DNA of 64,000 nt from a bacterium (GTDB lineage: Bacteria > Armatimonadota > Zipacnadia > Zipacnadales > Zipacnadaceae), in assembly GCA_030603495.1 (NCBI GenBank), contig JAUVXR010000008.1, positions 18,591 to 82,590 of the forward strand. Direction: 5' to 3'. Position 1 is the stretch's first letter. Each line of letters opens with the position of its first letter. Positions 43,996 through 53,402 of this stretch are shown in pieces. Position numbers and translations under genes: made by a program. The notes under the pieces are model-generated. The model saw only the letters and a program-made list of their open reading frames with translations. It ran no database searches and was not told the origin of the DNA.

Positions 43996-45066
43996 ATGGA
44001 CCACATTCATCTGAAAGTGCAAACATCCGTGGTCACTCCATCTGACAATCTGACGCTGGGCATCGAGACCTCGTGCGACGAGACCGCCGCGGCGGTCGTG
44101 AGGGGCGGGCGGGAGATCCTGTCCAATGTTGTCGCCACCCAGGACGACCTCCACGCCGTCTTCGGCGGCGTAGTCCCGGAGATCGCCTCGCGTCGTCATA
44201 CTGAGGTCGTCACCATGATTGTTGACAAGGCCCTGCGTGAGGCGCAGGTAGCGCTGGCGGATATTGATCTGGTTGCCGCCACCCAGGGCCCAGGCCTGGT
44301 CGGGTCGCTCCTGGTGGGGGTCAGTGCGGCCAAGGGCATTGCCATCTCCTACGGCCTTCCGCTGGTCGGCGTCAATCACCTCGAGGGCCACGTGATGTCC
44401 AACTTCGTTGCGCCGCCCGGCCAGCCTCCTCCGGCCCAGGAGCTTTTCCCTACACTATGCCTGCTCGCCTCTGGCGGCCACACCAGCCTCATCTTGATGA
44501 ACTGGTTTGGTCATTACAAGCTGCTCGGAGAGACACGAGATGACGCGGCTGGCGAGGCTCTCGACAAGGCCGCCCGACTGCTGGATCTGGGCTATCCCGG
44601 CGGCCCCGCCATTGAACAGGCAGCTGCAGGCGGTGATCCGCAGGCGATACCCCTCCCCCGGCCCCGGATCGAGGGCAGCCTCGACTTCAGTTTCTCGGGG
44701 CTAAAGACCGCGCTGGCCAGGCACGTGGATGAGCACGGCGTCAGCGGAACGGGCAATGTCGCCGATCTGGCAGCCAGCTTCCAGGAAGCGGTTGTAGATA
44801 CGCTCACGCGGAATGTGGCTGCTGCCGTCCAGCAGCACAGGGTCAAGCAAGTAATAATGGCCGGAGGCGTCGCTGCTAACCAGGCGCTCCGGCGCAGTCT
44901 AACCGCCTTAGGCCGATCCCGAGGTACCCCGGTGGCCTACCCGCCGCTCGAGCTGTGTACCGACAACGCCGCTATGGTCGCTGCCGCCGGCTACTTCACC
45001 GTCCAGCGGGAAGGCCCCTCTGACCTGGCAATGGACGTATTCTCATCACTTCCGCTGACCCACTGA
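43996..45066 (+). CDS. tsaD: tRNA N6-adenosine threonylcarbamoyltransferase TsaD
   Basis: A 356-residue Kae1/Gcp-type enzyme that transfers threonylcarbamoyl to A37 of tRNA. The metal-binding HxxxH is in GVNHLEGHVMSNF, with the nucleotide-binding LGIETSCDETAAAVV, TQGPGLVGSLLVG, LLASGGHTSLI and MAGGVAANQALR. The N-terminus MDHIHLKVQTSVVTPSDN is longer than usual; GTGs at 44017 or 44029 are alternatives. It is separated from rimI by the inverted propeller gene and so must have its own promoter, in the A/T-richer 43797-43995. Confidence 0.95.
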   Translation: MDHIHLKVQTSVVTPSDNLTLGIETSCDETAAAVVRGGREILSNVVATQDDLHAVFGGVVPEIASRRHTEVVTMIVDKALREAQVALADIDLVAATQGPGLVGSLLVGVSAAKGIAISYGLPLVGVNHLEGHVMSNFVAPPGQPPPAQELFPTLCLLASGGHTSLILMNWFGHYKLLGETRDDAAGEALDKAARLLDLGYPGGPAIEQAAAGGDPQAIPLPRPRIEGSLDFSFSGLKTALARHVDEHGVSGTGNVADLAASFQEAVVDTLTRNVAAAVQQHRVKQVIMAGGVAANQALRRSLTALGRSRGTPVAYPPLELCTDNAAMVAAAGYFTVQREGPSDLAMDVFSSLPLTH

Positions 45067-45217
45067 AGCAAGGGATGGGCCGCTATCAGTTGCAGTCTGG
45101 CATCAGCAGCCCTATTTTCGCGCTGCGCTGTGAATCCGTTCCCCTTCTCCTCCACCAGTTGAAGTCCTGGGTTAGTTCCCTGCCTTAACTGGGTATCATA
45201 ATAGTGTGAGGAGTGGC

Positions 45218-45284
45218 TTTCCACACAAAGAATGTGGAAAACTTCGGTGATAACGACCGGCGACTGTGGCTTGATTGTGGAAAA
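45218..45284. repeat. TGTGGAAAA boxes, one pair inverted
   Basis: Downstream of tsaD, TTTCCACA (45218-45225) faces TGTGGAAA (45233-45240) across seven bases, a perfect 8-bp palindrome. TGTGGAAAACTT occurs twice as a direct repeat (45233-45244 and 45276-45287). TTTTCCACA is a known form of the DnaA box, but three sites without dnaA or dnaN are not enough to call an origin. A terminator for tsaD or an operator are alternatives. Confidence 0.5.
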
Positions 45285-45402
45285 CTTGTTAGCATACCGG
45301 GCAAAGGCCAGGAAACAAGCAGGTAACGATTCTGAAAAAGCTGCAACAGCAGGCCGCGACAGGGAACTTTTTGATAACGTAATGCGTCTATATAACCGTA
45401 AG

Positions 45403-45512
45403 TAACGTGGCGAGGCGCTCATTGCCCGCACCTGCGGGAGAGCCAGGTCATGAGAAGGTTTCACCCTCCCTCCTTCACAGACCGTACCTATTGGGCGCCT
45501 CGCCCTCTTTTT
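45403..45512 (+). ncRNA. Candidate structured small RNA or leader, about 105 nt
   Basis: In the 588-base gap between tsaD and the CHASE2 cyclase, GGCGAGGCGC (45409-45418) pairs perfectly with GCGCCTCGCC (45495-45504). The enclosed 76 bases form two arms: CCCGC/GCGGG around ACCT (about 45425-45438), and GGTC/GACC with an inner GAAGG/CCTTC (about 45446-45483). CTCTTTTTG follows the closing stem, as in an intrinsic terminator. TATAAC (45391-45396) is a possible -10 box about seven bases before the expected start. The layout, a three-way junction closed by a terminator-like stem, does not match SRP, 6S or a riboswitch known to me. Confidence 0.5.
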
Positions 45513-45654
45513 GCCCCCGCTTTCGCCAGTTGTGGACCAAGTGCGTTCTCCGTTCTAGCCGCTTACGCCTGCAGGGATACCCGCCCGCAGGCAGGGAATT
45601 GCCGTCCCGGCGACGAATACTCGGGCAGGCTCATATCGGAGAGGGGGTCCACGC

Positions 45655-47589
45655 TTGGACAAGCGTGACGTGGTTGCCAGTCAGCTAGCGCGCCAGCGCG
45701 CCAAGGGCATCCGTGCTGCTATCGGGATTGCGGCAGTAGTCGTTGTGCTGCGCTATCTTCCTCTGACTGCTGAACTCCCCTTCTTCTCGGTCATCGAGAA
45801 CCTCGCCTATGACATGGCATTTGACCTCCGCGCGCCGATGTCCCCTGCCGATATAGTGATTGTCGCGATAGACGACGACAGCTTGCTTCCCGAGCGGCTG
45901 GGCCAATTCCCGTGGCCGCGTAGCGCCTACGCCGACCTGCTCGACCGCCTGGGCGAGGCGAAGGTTGTAGCCTTTGATGTTCTGTTCGCCGAGCCAGACA
46001 GAGATCACCCCCAAGACGATGCCCGTTTTGCCCGAGCCATTCGCGACCACGGGCGGGTCGTGCTGGCCGCATACAAGCGAGTCCGGGCAGAGTACACCGG
46101 GGATGACTCCCGGAAGCTACCCGGGTACCCAATGCCCGCCGAGGGGCCCGGTCCGCTCGACGCGATCCAGCCAATGAACTTCACTCCGCCCATCGCCAGC
46201 TTGGCCGAGGTCGCCGCCGGCATCGGCTATGTGGACATCGAGGCGGATGCCGACGGTGTCCACCGGCGCGTCAAGCTGCTGCGCCGGGGCTATGCCGGCG
46301 AAAGAACCTACCCCCACTTCGCCACGGAGGTCGCTCGCCTTGTCGCTGGCCAGAGTCCTGAGCAGATAGTCAGCCGCCTGCCACATGGTGAGGTCGCCGT
46401 CGGTGATCGCACGGCTTTCGTGAACGAAAAAGGCTCGACACTCATAAACTACTGTGGTCCCACAGGCACGATCGCCCAGTATAGCTTCTGGGACGTTCTG
46501 CACGGCGAGGTGCCCGCGGCGGAATTCGCCGACAAGATCGTCCTGGTCGGCGCGACTGCTCCCGGCCTTTATGATATACGGTCCGCGCCGTATCGCAGCG
46601 CCAACCGCTTCTTCCTGGGCGTGGAGACTAACGCCAACATTGTCAACAGCCTCCTGTATATGCCGCCGCTAACTGACAGCTCGCGGGCAGTTCCGTGGTT
46701 GGCCTTCAGCTTCGTCTTCGGCGCAATGGCCGGCTGGATGGTCTGGAGCGGGGGGGAGACCATCGGCCCACTGCTTGGTGCATTGATGCTGGCGCTCATC
46801 GCGCTGCCCTCGTTCTTCGCTGCCTTTGCCGCAGTTAACCAGATAATCCCCTATGGTGCGATCGTCCTGGCCGTTGCCATACCAGTGGCCCTGGGCATAT
46901 ATGAACGGCTGGGCGCCGAGCGGCGAATGGTCCGGGCTCAGTTCTCCGCCTACGTCTCGCCGGATGTCTTGCAGATGCTGGCCCGCAATCCAGAGATACT
47001 CCGCGAGGGCCGGCGGCGCGCCGTTACTGTGTTGTTCTCCGACGTGCGGGGTTCAACGGGCCTGTCGGAGAAGGCCGAGCCGGAGGTATGGCTGGCCCAG
47101 CTCAACGAGTATATGAGTGAGATGACCGCCGCTATCTTCCAGTTTGACGGCTATCTGGACAAGTTCATGGGTGATGGTATAATGGCCATATGGAATGCCT
47201 TTGGCACCCAGGAGCATCACGCGGAACTGGCCGTGCACGCGGCGCAGGAGATGCAGGCGCGCCTGCAAGCACTCAACGCCTATTGGGAACAGGCCCCGGA
47301 CCGCACGCCCTTCCGCATCGGCATCGGCCTGCACACTGGCGAGGCCGTCCTGGGTGACGCCGGCTCGGATCAGCGCCGGCAGTACACAGCCATCGGCGAT
47401 GTCGTCAACAGCGCCGCCCGCATCGAGTCAATGAACAAGGGACTAGGCACCACCTTCATCATCAGCGAGAGCACTGCCGGCCAGACCGGGGACCAGTTTG
47501 AGTTGCGTGAAATCGGCGAAATGCCCGTGCCCGGTCGCAGCCGGCCGATTCGTATCTTTGAGGTGACAGGCACAGATGCCTGCACCTAG
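45655..47589 (+). CDS. CHASE2-domain adenylate/guanylate cyclase
   Basis: A 644-residue membrane cyclase. TTG at 45655 is the start, with GGAGAGGGGG eight bases upstream. An N-terminal helix (about 20-38) is followed by CHASE2 (about 40-325; IVIVAIDDDSL and FPWPRSAYADLL), then three helices (about 335-415), and a class III cyclase domain (about 440-630). Metal-binding Asp residues are in LFSDVRGST (Asp463) and DKFMGDGIMAIW (Asp507); the DK pair is typical of ATP-using enzymes, so cAMP is likely. RIGIGLHTGEAVLGDAG and AIGDVVNSAARIE complete the site. A FecR-domain protein follows at once, a common pairing. Confidence 0.92.
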   Translation: MDKRDVVASQLARQRAKGIRAAIGIAAVVVVLRYLPLTAELPFFSVIENLAYDMAFDLRAPMSPADIVIVAIDDDSLLPERLGQFPWPRSAYADLLDRLGEAKVVAFDVLFAEPDRDHPQDDARFARAIRDHGRVVLAAYKRVRAEYTGDDSRKLPGYPMPAEGPGPLDAIQPMNFTPPIASLAEVAAGIGYVDIEADADGVHRRVKLLRRGYAGERTYPHFATEVARLVAGQSPEQIVSRLPHGEVAVGDRTAFVNEKGSTLINYCGPTGTIAQYSFWDVLHGEVPAAEFADKIVLVGATAPGLYDIRSAPYRSANRFFLGVETNANIVNSLLYMPPLTDSSRAVPWLAFSFVFGAMAGWMVWSGGETIGPLLGALMLALIALPSFFAAFAAVNQIIPYGAIVLAVAIPVALGIYERLGAERRMVRAQFSAYVSPDVLQMLARNPEILREGRRRAVTVLFSDVRGSTGLSEKAEPEVWLAQLNEYMSEMTAAIFQFDGYLDKFMGDGIMAIWNAFGTQEHHAELAVHAAQEMQARLQALNAYWEQAPDRTPFRIGIGLHTGEAVLGDAGSDQRRQYTAIGDVVNSAARIESMNKGLGTTFIISESTAGQTGDQFELREIGEMPVPGRSRPIRIFEVTGTDACT

Positions 47590-47610
47590 CATCGCGAGAG
47601 GGTGACTGCA

Positions 47611-48807
47611 ATGCTCAGTCTATTCCGCAAGAAGAAAAAGCCCCGGACTGAAGAGGAGATGCTCGCCGACGCCTTTGCGGGGGTCAAGGCCGAGCAGGAA
47701 AAGAAGGCGCGCATTCGCCGCAAGAAATACCGGCGGTGGTGGCCGGAGTGGTTGGACCGACGCGTAGCTATCGCTCTTTTCCTAATTCTCTCCGCATTTA
47801 TCGCCGACGGAATACGCCGAGAGAATGAGGAGTTTTATGCCACGGTTACCAAGGTCTACGGCACCGTCCAGGTCCTGCCCAGAGAGGGGGGAAGTGGCCG
47901 GTCGCTGACTGTGGGCGCCAAGCTGGAGAATCGCAATGTGGTACGGACCGGCCAGCGCTCCCGCGCCGTCATGGAATTCCCCGACGGCAGCGTAGTCACC
48001 GTTGGTCCCAACACCCATATGGTGGTCAAGATGCTTGAGTACAGCCGGGGAGGAAAGTGGCGAGGGCGCTCCTTCTTCGTGAAGGCCGGACAGATCTGGG
48101 CACGTGTTTCCCCCCGCTTCGGGAAGCAATCAGAGATGCGGATCTATACCCCCTGCTCGGTGGCCGCAGTGCGAGGTACGACCTTCTCCGTCTACCAGGG
48201 TCCCCAAGGCTATCAGAGCAGCATTCAGTGCAGTGACGGTGTGGTCCAGGCGATAGGCTTCAGCGGCCGCCCTCGATCGATCCAGGCCAACACAACTGCC
48301 GCCGTCACCGTGGGACAACCGCCGCAGCAACCCGAGGCGCTCAGCCAAGAGGTGCGGCGTTACTTCAACCAGACCGACCTGACCAAGCCTATCCCCCCCG
48401 AATACTGGCTGAAGACCCTCGAGATGACTGTCACCCAGCTTCTCGATGCGCCATTGACTATCCTGGGTCTGGGCAAGAGTAGTTGGGGGGTAGGCAGCAT
48501 GGACTTCGCCCGTCGCACTGCCGCCAAGGAGCAACTGCGACGGCTCCACGTAAACCTGGAGGGCTCCTCGACCTACCCGGAATACGTGAACCCGGCTACC
48601 CTCGAGCAACTGGGCATTCCTCGGGAGCAAACTCGGCTTATTCTATCGAGCTTCCACGGTGATGCTCTGGAGCTGTACCGACAGTTGAGCGACGGCCGCG
48701 GCTTCATAGTCTTCGCGCGCGCTCGCGACAAGAAACGGACCCTGCTTAAGCTTACGGCATATGGGCCACAGCCGGCCACCGAAGACGAACTGAAGAAGTA
48801 CTGGTAA
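47611..48807 (+). CDS. FecR-domain membrane protein
   Basis: A 398-residue protein with a Lys/Arg-rich cytoplasmic head (LFRKKKKPRTEEEM), one membrane helix at about residues 50-70 (VAIALFLILSAFIADGI), and an exported FecR domain: KLENRNVVRTGQRSRAVMEFPDGSVVTVGPNT (core RSRAVMEFPDGSVVTVGPNT) and TPCSVAAVRGTTFSVY. The ATG at 47611 is preferred to GTG 47602 because GAGAGG is nine bases upstream. The C-terminal 150 residues match nothing I know. Here it probably senses or relays an envelope signal with the CHASE2 cyclase next to it, rather than iron uptake; no sigma factor is adjacent. Confidence 0.85.
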   Translation: MLSLFRKKKKPRTEEEMLADAFAGVKAEQEKKARIRRKKYRRWWPEWLDRRVAIALFLILSAFIADGIRRENEEFYATVTKVYGTVQVLPREGGSGRSLTVGAKLENRNVVRTGQRSRAVMEFPDGSVVTVGPNTHMVVKMLEYSRGGKWRGRSFFVKAGQIWARVSPRFGKQSEMRIYTPCSVAAVRGTTFSVYQGPQGYQSSIQCSDGVVQAIGFSGRPRSIQANTTAAVTVGQPPQQPEALSQEVRRYFNQTDLTKPIPPEYWLKTLEMTVTQLLDAPLTILGLGKSSWGVGSMDFARRTAAKEQLRRLHVNLEGSSTYPEYVNPATLEQLGIPREQTRLILSSFHGDALELYRQLSDGRGFIVFARARDKKRTLLKLTAYGPQPATEDELKKYW

Positions 48808-48833
48808 GCGCTACGGGCTAGGCGAGGCCTTGT

Positions 48834-48849
48834 AGCCAGCCGACTGGCT
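48834..48849. terminator. Possible bidirectional hairpin between convergent genes
   Basis: AGCCAG(CCGA)CTGGCT forms a 6-bp stem between the ends of the FecR gene and the convergent large envelope gene, followed on the plus strand by AATTATA. There is no clean T-run, so termination is only possible. Confidence 0.3.
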
Positions 48850-48927
48850 CAATTATACACATAAACCAATCTGGCCGACATCGCAACACAGTATTGGCGA
48901 GTCCTGAAGACGGTGTCCTGGCCGAGG

Positions 48928-51816
48928 TCAGAACGACGTGGTATATTCCATGCGGCCCTCAATGGACCGGGTGAGTTCGGAACTGGTTTCTGGGGGTGTC
49001 GTCCGATACAGAGTGATGACCATCCGGCTCTCGTCCGACCAGCGGTCCTCGTAGCTCAGACTCAGCACGGAGATCGGCACGACCTTTTGACCATTCTCCC
49101 GAGGCACCGCCACGCCCGACTTGTAGCTGATGTCCAGATCGCCGCACTCCAGCTGCCCCTCAATGGACTCCTCGAGCTTCTGGCCGGGACGGGCGAATTG
49201 CGGCCGGTGCAACGCCAGGCGGATACGACCGAGGTCGCCGAAGCGCCGGACATAGCTCAGATCAACCAGCGCCTCCGGCCGCGGCTTCTTCTTGTCACTG
49301 GGCGCGGCCACGAAATCCCCCGTGCGGAAGCCTACAGCGACCTTGCCGCCACGGTCTTCCTGGCCGCCCTCAAGCTGCAAGTGCAGATATTGGATGGTGG
49401 CCCCGTCCTCCTGCGGCTTCTCATAGTTCCAGTAGCGGTAGCCGACATCCAGGTTAACATCGGTCAACACTTTCCGCTTCAGACTGGCCTCGTAGAGGTG
49501 GGCCAGTTGAATCGTTTTCCCATCCTCTCCCATCGGACACTGCACCGCACCGACTTGCAGGTCCCCGCCCAGGGCTGGGAAGGCCAACTTGATACCCCGC
49601 ATTGGCGCCAAGCGCTTGGAGGCATCCTCATATTCGAGCTTGACGCTCAACTTGCCTGGATCGCCGCTCTGAACCGTCATCTGGAGAACCGGCTCGTCGT
49701 AGCGCTGCCACTTCTTCTCGTCGTATTCGCTCATCCGGGCCGCGATGCTCAGCTTCCGGGGATCGCCGAACGACACGCGCACATCATGACTGGCATCGGC
49801 TTTTTCACCCTGCCGCCCCCAGGTCGTATACCCCGCTTGAACGCCCAGGCCATTGCTGCTGCTCTGCCTCTTGACATAGACGCTGCGAACGACCCTAGCT
49901 AGGTTGTCGAGATCATTGAGCTGGTGGAAGAATAGATTCAGCGACAAGTCTTTCTGCAGGTGCCAACTCGAGAAGAGTCGGCGATCACGGCTGTCCTTGG
50001 CACCCTCGTCATGGATACGGTAGTTGCCGATCACCTTCACGGCGCGTGCCGGCTCCACCTCGACGTCCACGTCCGTCGTGCGATGGTCATCCCGCCCGGA
50101 TCTCTCCGAGATAAGGTGCTCTCCGGTTATCCAAGCGTTGTCCACGAACAGCTTGAACTCAGGCAGGTCCACGATGGTTTCCCGTATGCGCTCGACCCCG
50201 TCCTCGCCCGGGATGTTGGTGGCTTTTCGCGTCAGCTTGAGGCTTTCTCCGGCCAGCGGTACGGAGAAAATGCTGTCGTGCACGATCCGGTAGTCGTTGG
50301 GCTCGCGCACCGACGTGCGCGTGTGCTTGAACTGAGCAGTCACTCCGAACAGATCAGCCGGCAGCTCCAGAATGCTCTCGCGGACTTCCTGGGTCGGCTT
50401 CTTCTTGCGCTCGACTTGCCTGAGGATGTGGCTGAACTTGGCTTGGTCAGCGACGAAACCCAGCGGTATAGCCAGCGCCATCGTGGGCCGCGATGTCTTG
50501 GTCCCATCTTTGTGCGTTACGTTGATGTCATATTCGATTGTGCTATCGCCCACCAGGGCCAGCTTGGGCATGTCAACTTGGAGAACATCAGTATTGGAGT
50601 GAGCGCCACCGCCCGCGACCCGTGAGCTTTGAAGCTGCACGCTGAGGGGCTGGCCCTCGAGCTGAGTGAGCAGCTTGGTGTCGTATCCGGTAGTGTATCT
50701 ATCTTCCTGCCGTGTGGTAGTGCGCTGCAATGTGAGTTTGGTGTCAGCGCCGAAGGCCTGCCACGGCGTTTCCAGCACGGTGGTGCGCACCTCGCGGTCA
50801 GGCTTCTTCTTCTCCTTAATCTGCTCAATCTTGTGGGCAAAGCTTGCCCCCGAGAGAATCGTGTCCAGAGGTGTCTGCAAATCGAGCGTTTGCTTCGCCG
50901 AACTGAGCCCGCCCTTGTCGGTGGCTATCCGCTGGTAAACCACACTACTTTCGCCACCGAACATGGCCAGTGCGGTGGCCAGATCGAAAGTGCGCGTTTC
51001 CTCGGCTTGCCCATCAATGACCTTGGTAACCTGAGAGAAACCCAGTCTGCCCTCGCCACCACTAAGTGCTAGTGGCACAGCTGCGTCTAACTTGCGCACT
51101 TGCTTGCTATGGATACCCTCGCGCTCCTGGAAGCTGGAAAGGGCGAGCTTCCCGGTCCCGCCCATCATCGGTAGCCCCACGCCGAACTCCTCGACCCGCT
51201 GATGCAGCCCGAAGTAGTCCGGAGCATCGGTCGTGGTCAGCTTCGCGCTAACGTCGTAGCCCTTGCCCAGCCCGGTCTGCAGTGCTATGACCTCGGTCAG
51301 TAGTCGGTCGGGATTGCGGCCAGGGGCAAACTTCGTCGCCTCAATCTGTTTGTACTCGAAGATCCCGCTGCTGTGCCCAGCGCCGAAGCTCTGGGCGAGG
51401 CTGAGGGTCTCTTTCATACTGCCCGAGAGCATGGCCGAGCTGAGGTCGCGTACGTTGTTTATCTCCCGCGAAAAGCCCAGCTGTGTTGCCGGCGTCACGT
51501 CCAGTGTAAGGCTGTCAATCAGATCGCGCTGGATAGCGGTACCCAGCAGAGCACCCTTCCGGGAAATCACTGACTCACTGAACTGCCGTTGCAGTCCGAG
51601 GCCGGGCACGGCCTGGAACTGCAGTTTTTGGAGGCCCGTCTCGCCGCGTCTGCCAAGTGCCCAGGCACCCTCGCCAGCCATTATGGTCTGCAAGGAGGTA
51701 GCCGTGGGATGGAACCTCTCCACCGCAAGACCATCCTGCGCGCAAGCCAAGCCCCCACTCCAGGCGGCCAGCACCATAATAGCTATCGCGGGTTGTACCC
51801 AACCAGGCCTATACAT
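48928..51816 (-). CDS. Large secreted beta-rich protein, putative outer-membrane barrel
   Basis: A protein of about 962 residues with no family I recognise. The N-terminus (ATG 51816) is a signal peptide, PAIAIMVLAAWSGGLACAQ, with probable cleavage after ACA. The rest lacks membrane helices and is made of alternating polar/hydrophobic strands with turns. The last residues, RMEYTTSF, end in Phe with aromatic spacing, as in BAM-inserted barrels. At least two units of about 130 residues repeat: EKKKPDREVRTTVLETPWQAFG...QLEGQPLSVQLQSS and ERKKKPTQEVRESILELPADLFG...PLAGESLKLTRKA. It follows, convergently, the CHASE2-FecR pair. It is probably an envelope structural or transport protein. Confidence 0.75.
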   Translation of the reverse strand: MYRPGWVQPAIAIMVLAAWSGGLACAQDGLAVERFHPTATSLQTIMAGEGAWALGRRGETGLQKLQFQAVPGLGLQRQFSESVISRKGALLGTAIQRDLIDSLTLDVTPATQLGFSREINNVRDLSSAMLSGSMKETLSLAQSFGAGHSSGIFEYKQIEATKFAPGRNPDRLLTEVIALQTGLGKGYDVSAKLTTTDAPDYFGLHQRVEEFGVGLPMMGGTGKLALSSFQEREGIHSKQVRKLDAAVPLALSGGEGRLGFSQVTKVIDGQAEETRTFDLATALAMFGGESSVVYQRIATDKGGLSSAKQTLDLQTPLDTILSGASFAHKIEQIKEKKKPDREVRTTVLETPWQAFGADTKLTLQRTTTRQEDRYTTGYDTKLLTQLEGQPLSVQLQSSRVAGGGAHSNTDVLQVDMPKLALVGDSTIEYDINVTHKDGTKTSRPTMALAIPLGFVADQAKFSHILRQVERKKKPTQEVRESILELPADLFGVTAQFKHTRTSVREPNDYRIVHDSIFSVPLAGESLKLTRKATNIPGEDGVERIRETIVDLPEFKLFVDNAWITGEHLISERSGRDDHRTTDVDVEVEPARAVKVIGNYRIHDEGAKDSRDRRLFSSWHLQKDLSLNLFFHQLNDLDNLARVVRSVYVKRQSSSNGLGVQAGYTTWGRQGEKADASHDVRVSFGDPRKLSIAARMSEYDEKKWQRYDEPVLQMTVQSGDPGKLSVKLEYEDASKRLAPMRGIKLAFPALGGDLQVGAVQCPMGEDGKTIQLAHLYEASLKRKVLTDVNLDVGYRYWNYEKPQEDGATIQYLHLQLEGGQEDRGGKVAVGFRTGDFVAAPSDKKKPRPEALVDLSYVRRFGDLGRIRLALHRPQFARPGQKLEESIEGQLECGDLDISYKSGVAVPRENGQKVVPISVLSLSYEDRWSDESRMVITLYRTTPPETSSELTRSIEGRMEYTTSF

Positions 51817-51976
51817 ATCAACTCGTGCCCACAACGTAGGGACTATGACCCCTTTTGCAGTCTCTTATGTTAGTAGACAATCCACCCCGCTGGAAAGTTT
51901 CGTCTTTTGCCAAAAGATGTCCTGCCCACGCTACTATTATCGTACATTTCACCAAAATAGTAAAGGCCAGACCCAG

Positions 51977-52025
51977 AAAAGCGGCAAGCGGATGGCGAGC
52001 CCTATCTCGCTATCCGCTTGCCGCT
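51977..52025 (-). terminator. Strong intrinsic terminator after gdhA
   Basis: A 20-bp stem with one G-T mismatch, AGCGGCAAGCGGATAGCGAG on the minus strand against 51980-51999, closes a six-base loop and is followed by TTTTC. It lies 39 bases beyond the gdhA stop codon. Confidence 0.85.
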
Positions 52026-52063
52026 TGACATACTAGCTACGCCCAGACCAAAGTGGCCCAGCG

Positions 52064-53311
52064 TTAGATCCAGCCCCGCGCTGTGACGGCCTGAGCTACC
52101 CGCTGGATAGCTACCATGTGCGCCGCCGTGCGTATATCTACATTCTCCTGCTTGGCGAGCTGCAACACGTCGTGATATGCCTCAGTCATTTTCGCATCGA
52201 GACGCTCGTGGACATAGTCCACAGACCACTGCTCCCAGCAGGCGTTTTGTACCATCTCGAAGTACGACACCGTCACGCCGCCGGCATTACAGAGCACATC
52301 GGGTATCACGTGGACGCCGTTTCGGTAAAGAACCTCGTCGGCCTCCGGAGAGGTTGGCCCGTTGGCGGCCTCCGCAACGATCCTGGCCCGGATGCGTTCC
52401 GCACCATCTTTGCTTATGGCGTTTTCCAGTGCCGCCGGCCATAACACATCCACGTCCAACTCCAGCAACTTATCGCTGGCGATCGCGTCTGCTTCGGGGA
52501 AGTCAGCTACCGAGCCGGTCTCCCTCTTATGGGATAGTACCGCCTGCGGCTCAAGGCCGTCTTCGTTAATGATCGCCCCGCCGGTGTCACTGAGCGCGAT
52601 TACCTTGCAGCCGAAGAGTTGTTGCCCGAGAATCGCCGCGTAGGAGCCCGCGTTCCCGTAGCCCTGCACCGCCATAGTTGCCCCATTCAGATCAATGCCC
52701 AGCTCTTGTGCTGCCTCGCGCACGGCGTACCACCCACCGCGCGCTGTTGCGTCCGCTCGGCCTTGCGAACCACCGACGCTTAGCGGCTTGCCGGTAATGA
52801 CACCAAAATGGTTCTGGCCCGATATCGTGGCGTATTCGTCCATCATCCATGCCATCATCTGCGGCGTGGTATAGACGTCAGGAGCGGCCACATCCCGGTC
52901 CGGCCCAATGACAGAGGCGACTTCGCGGATGTATGCTCGGCACAGCGCCTCCAGCTCTCGCTCCGACATTGCCTTTGGGTCGCAGATCACACCCCCCTTA
53001 GCGCCGCCCAGGGGCAGATTCATAACCGCACACTTCCACGTCATCCACATTGCCAGAGCCCGGACCGTGTCCAATGTCTCGGCGGGATGGAAGCGGATTC
53101 CGCCCTTGGTTGGTCCACGGGCGTCGTTGAATTGCACCCGGAAGCCCTGAAAGACTTGCACGCTGCCGTCATCCATTCGCATAGGCAGCCTCATCGACAA
53201 CTCGCGCATCGGCCAGCGCAGGAACTCGTGCATTGCTGGTTCAACGTCTAACAGCTCAGCAGCTCTATCCAACTGTATCTGAGCCACACGAAATGGATCA
53301 TAGTCAGCCAC
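52064..53311 (-). CDS. gdhA: Glutamate dehydrogenase (Glu/Leu/Phe/Val dehydrogenase family)
   Basis: A 415-residue NAD(P)-dependent dehydrogenase linking glutamate and 2-oxoglutarate/ammonia. The GTG at 53311 is chosen because GGAGG lies seven bases upstream; the ATG at 53317 is only one base from it. Active-site blocks are [16 protein letters not shown] and [18 protein letters not shown] (two catalytic Lys), [17 protein letters not shown], and the Rossmann [13 protein letters not shown]. Its length is that of hexameric enzymes of archaea and Firmicutes. The NrpR-type regulator 3 kb away is a plausible regulator. It ends at a strong terminator. Confidence 0.94.
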   Translation of the reverse strand: MADYDPFRVAQIQLDRAAELLDVEPAMHEFLRWPMRELSMRLPMRMDDGSVQVFQGFRVQFNDARGPTKGGIRFHPAETLDTVRALAMWMTWKCAVMNLPLGGAKGGVICDPKAMSERELEALCRAYIREVASVIGPDRDVAAPDVYTTPQMMAWMMDEYATISGQNHFGVITGKPLSVGGSQGRADATARGGWYAVREAAQELGIDLNGATMAVQGYGNAGSYAAILGQQLFGCKVIALSDTGGAIINEDGLEPQAVLSHKRETGSVADFPEADAIASDKLLELDVDVLWPAALENAISKDGAERIRARIVAEAANGPTSPEADEVLYRNGVHVIPDVLCNAGGVTVSYFEMVQNACWEQWSVDYVHERLDAKMTEAYHDVLQLAKQENVDIRTAAHMVAIQRVAQAVTARGWI

Positions 53312-53402
53312 TTGCATACCTCCACAGTATTCGAAAGATAAGTAATCAGTACGCCAACGCACTATAGGTTGCGATTGCCGGTTTCCATTGGATCTCCACA
53401 GT

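Noticed and set aside
45403..45512. SRP (4.5S) or 6S RNA
   Set aside because: The conserved SRP apical loop (GGAAG...AGCA) and the large central bubble of 6S RNA are absent.
45218..45654. Replication origin
   Set aside because: Only three DnaA-like boxes and no dnaA, dnaN, rpmH or gyrB neighbours.
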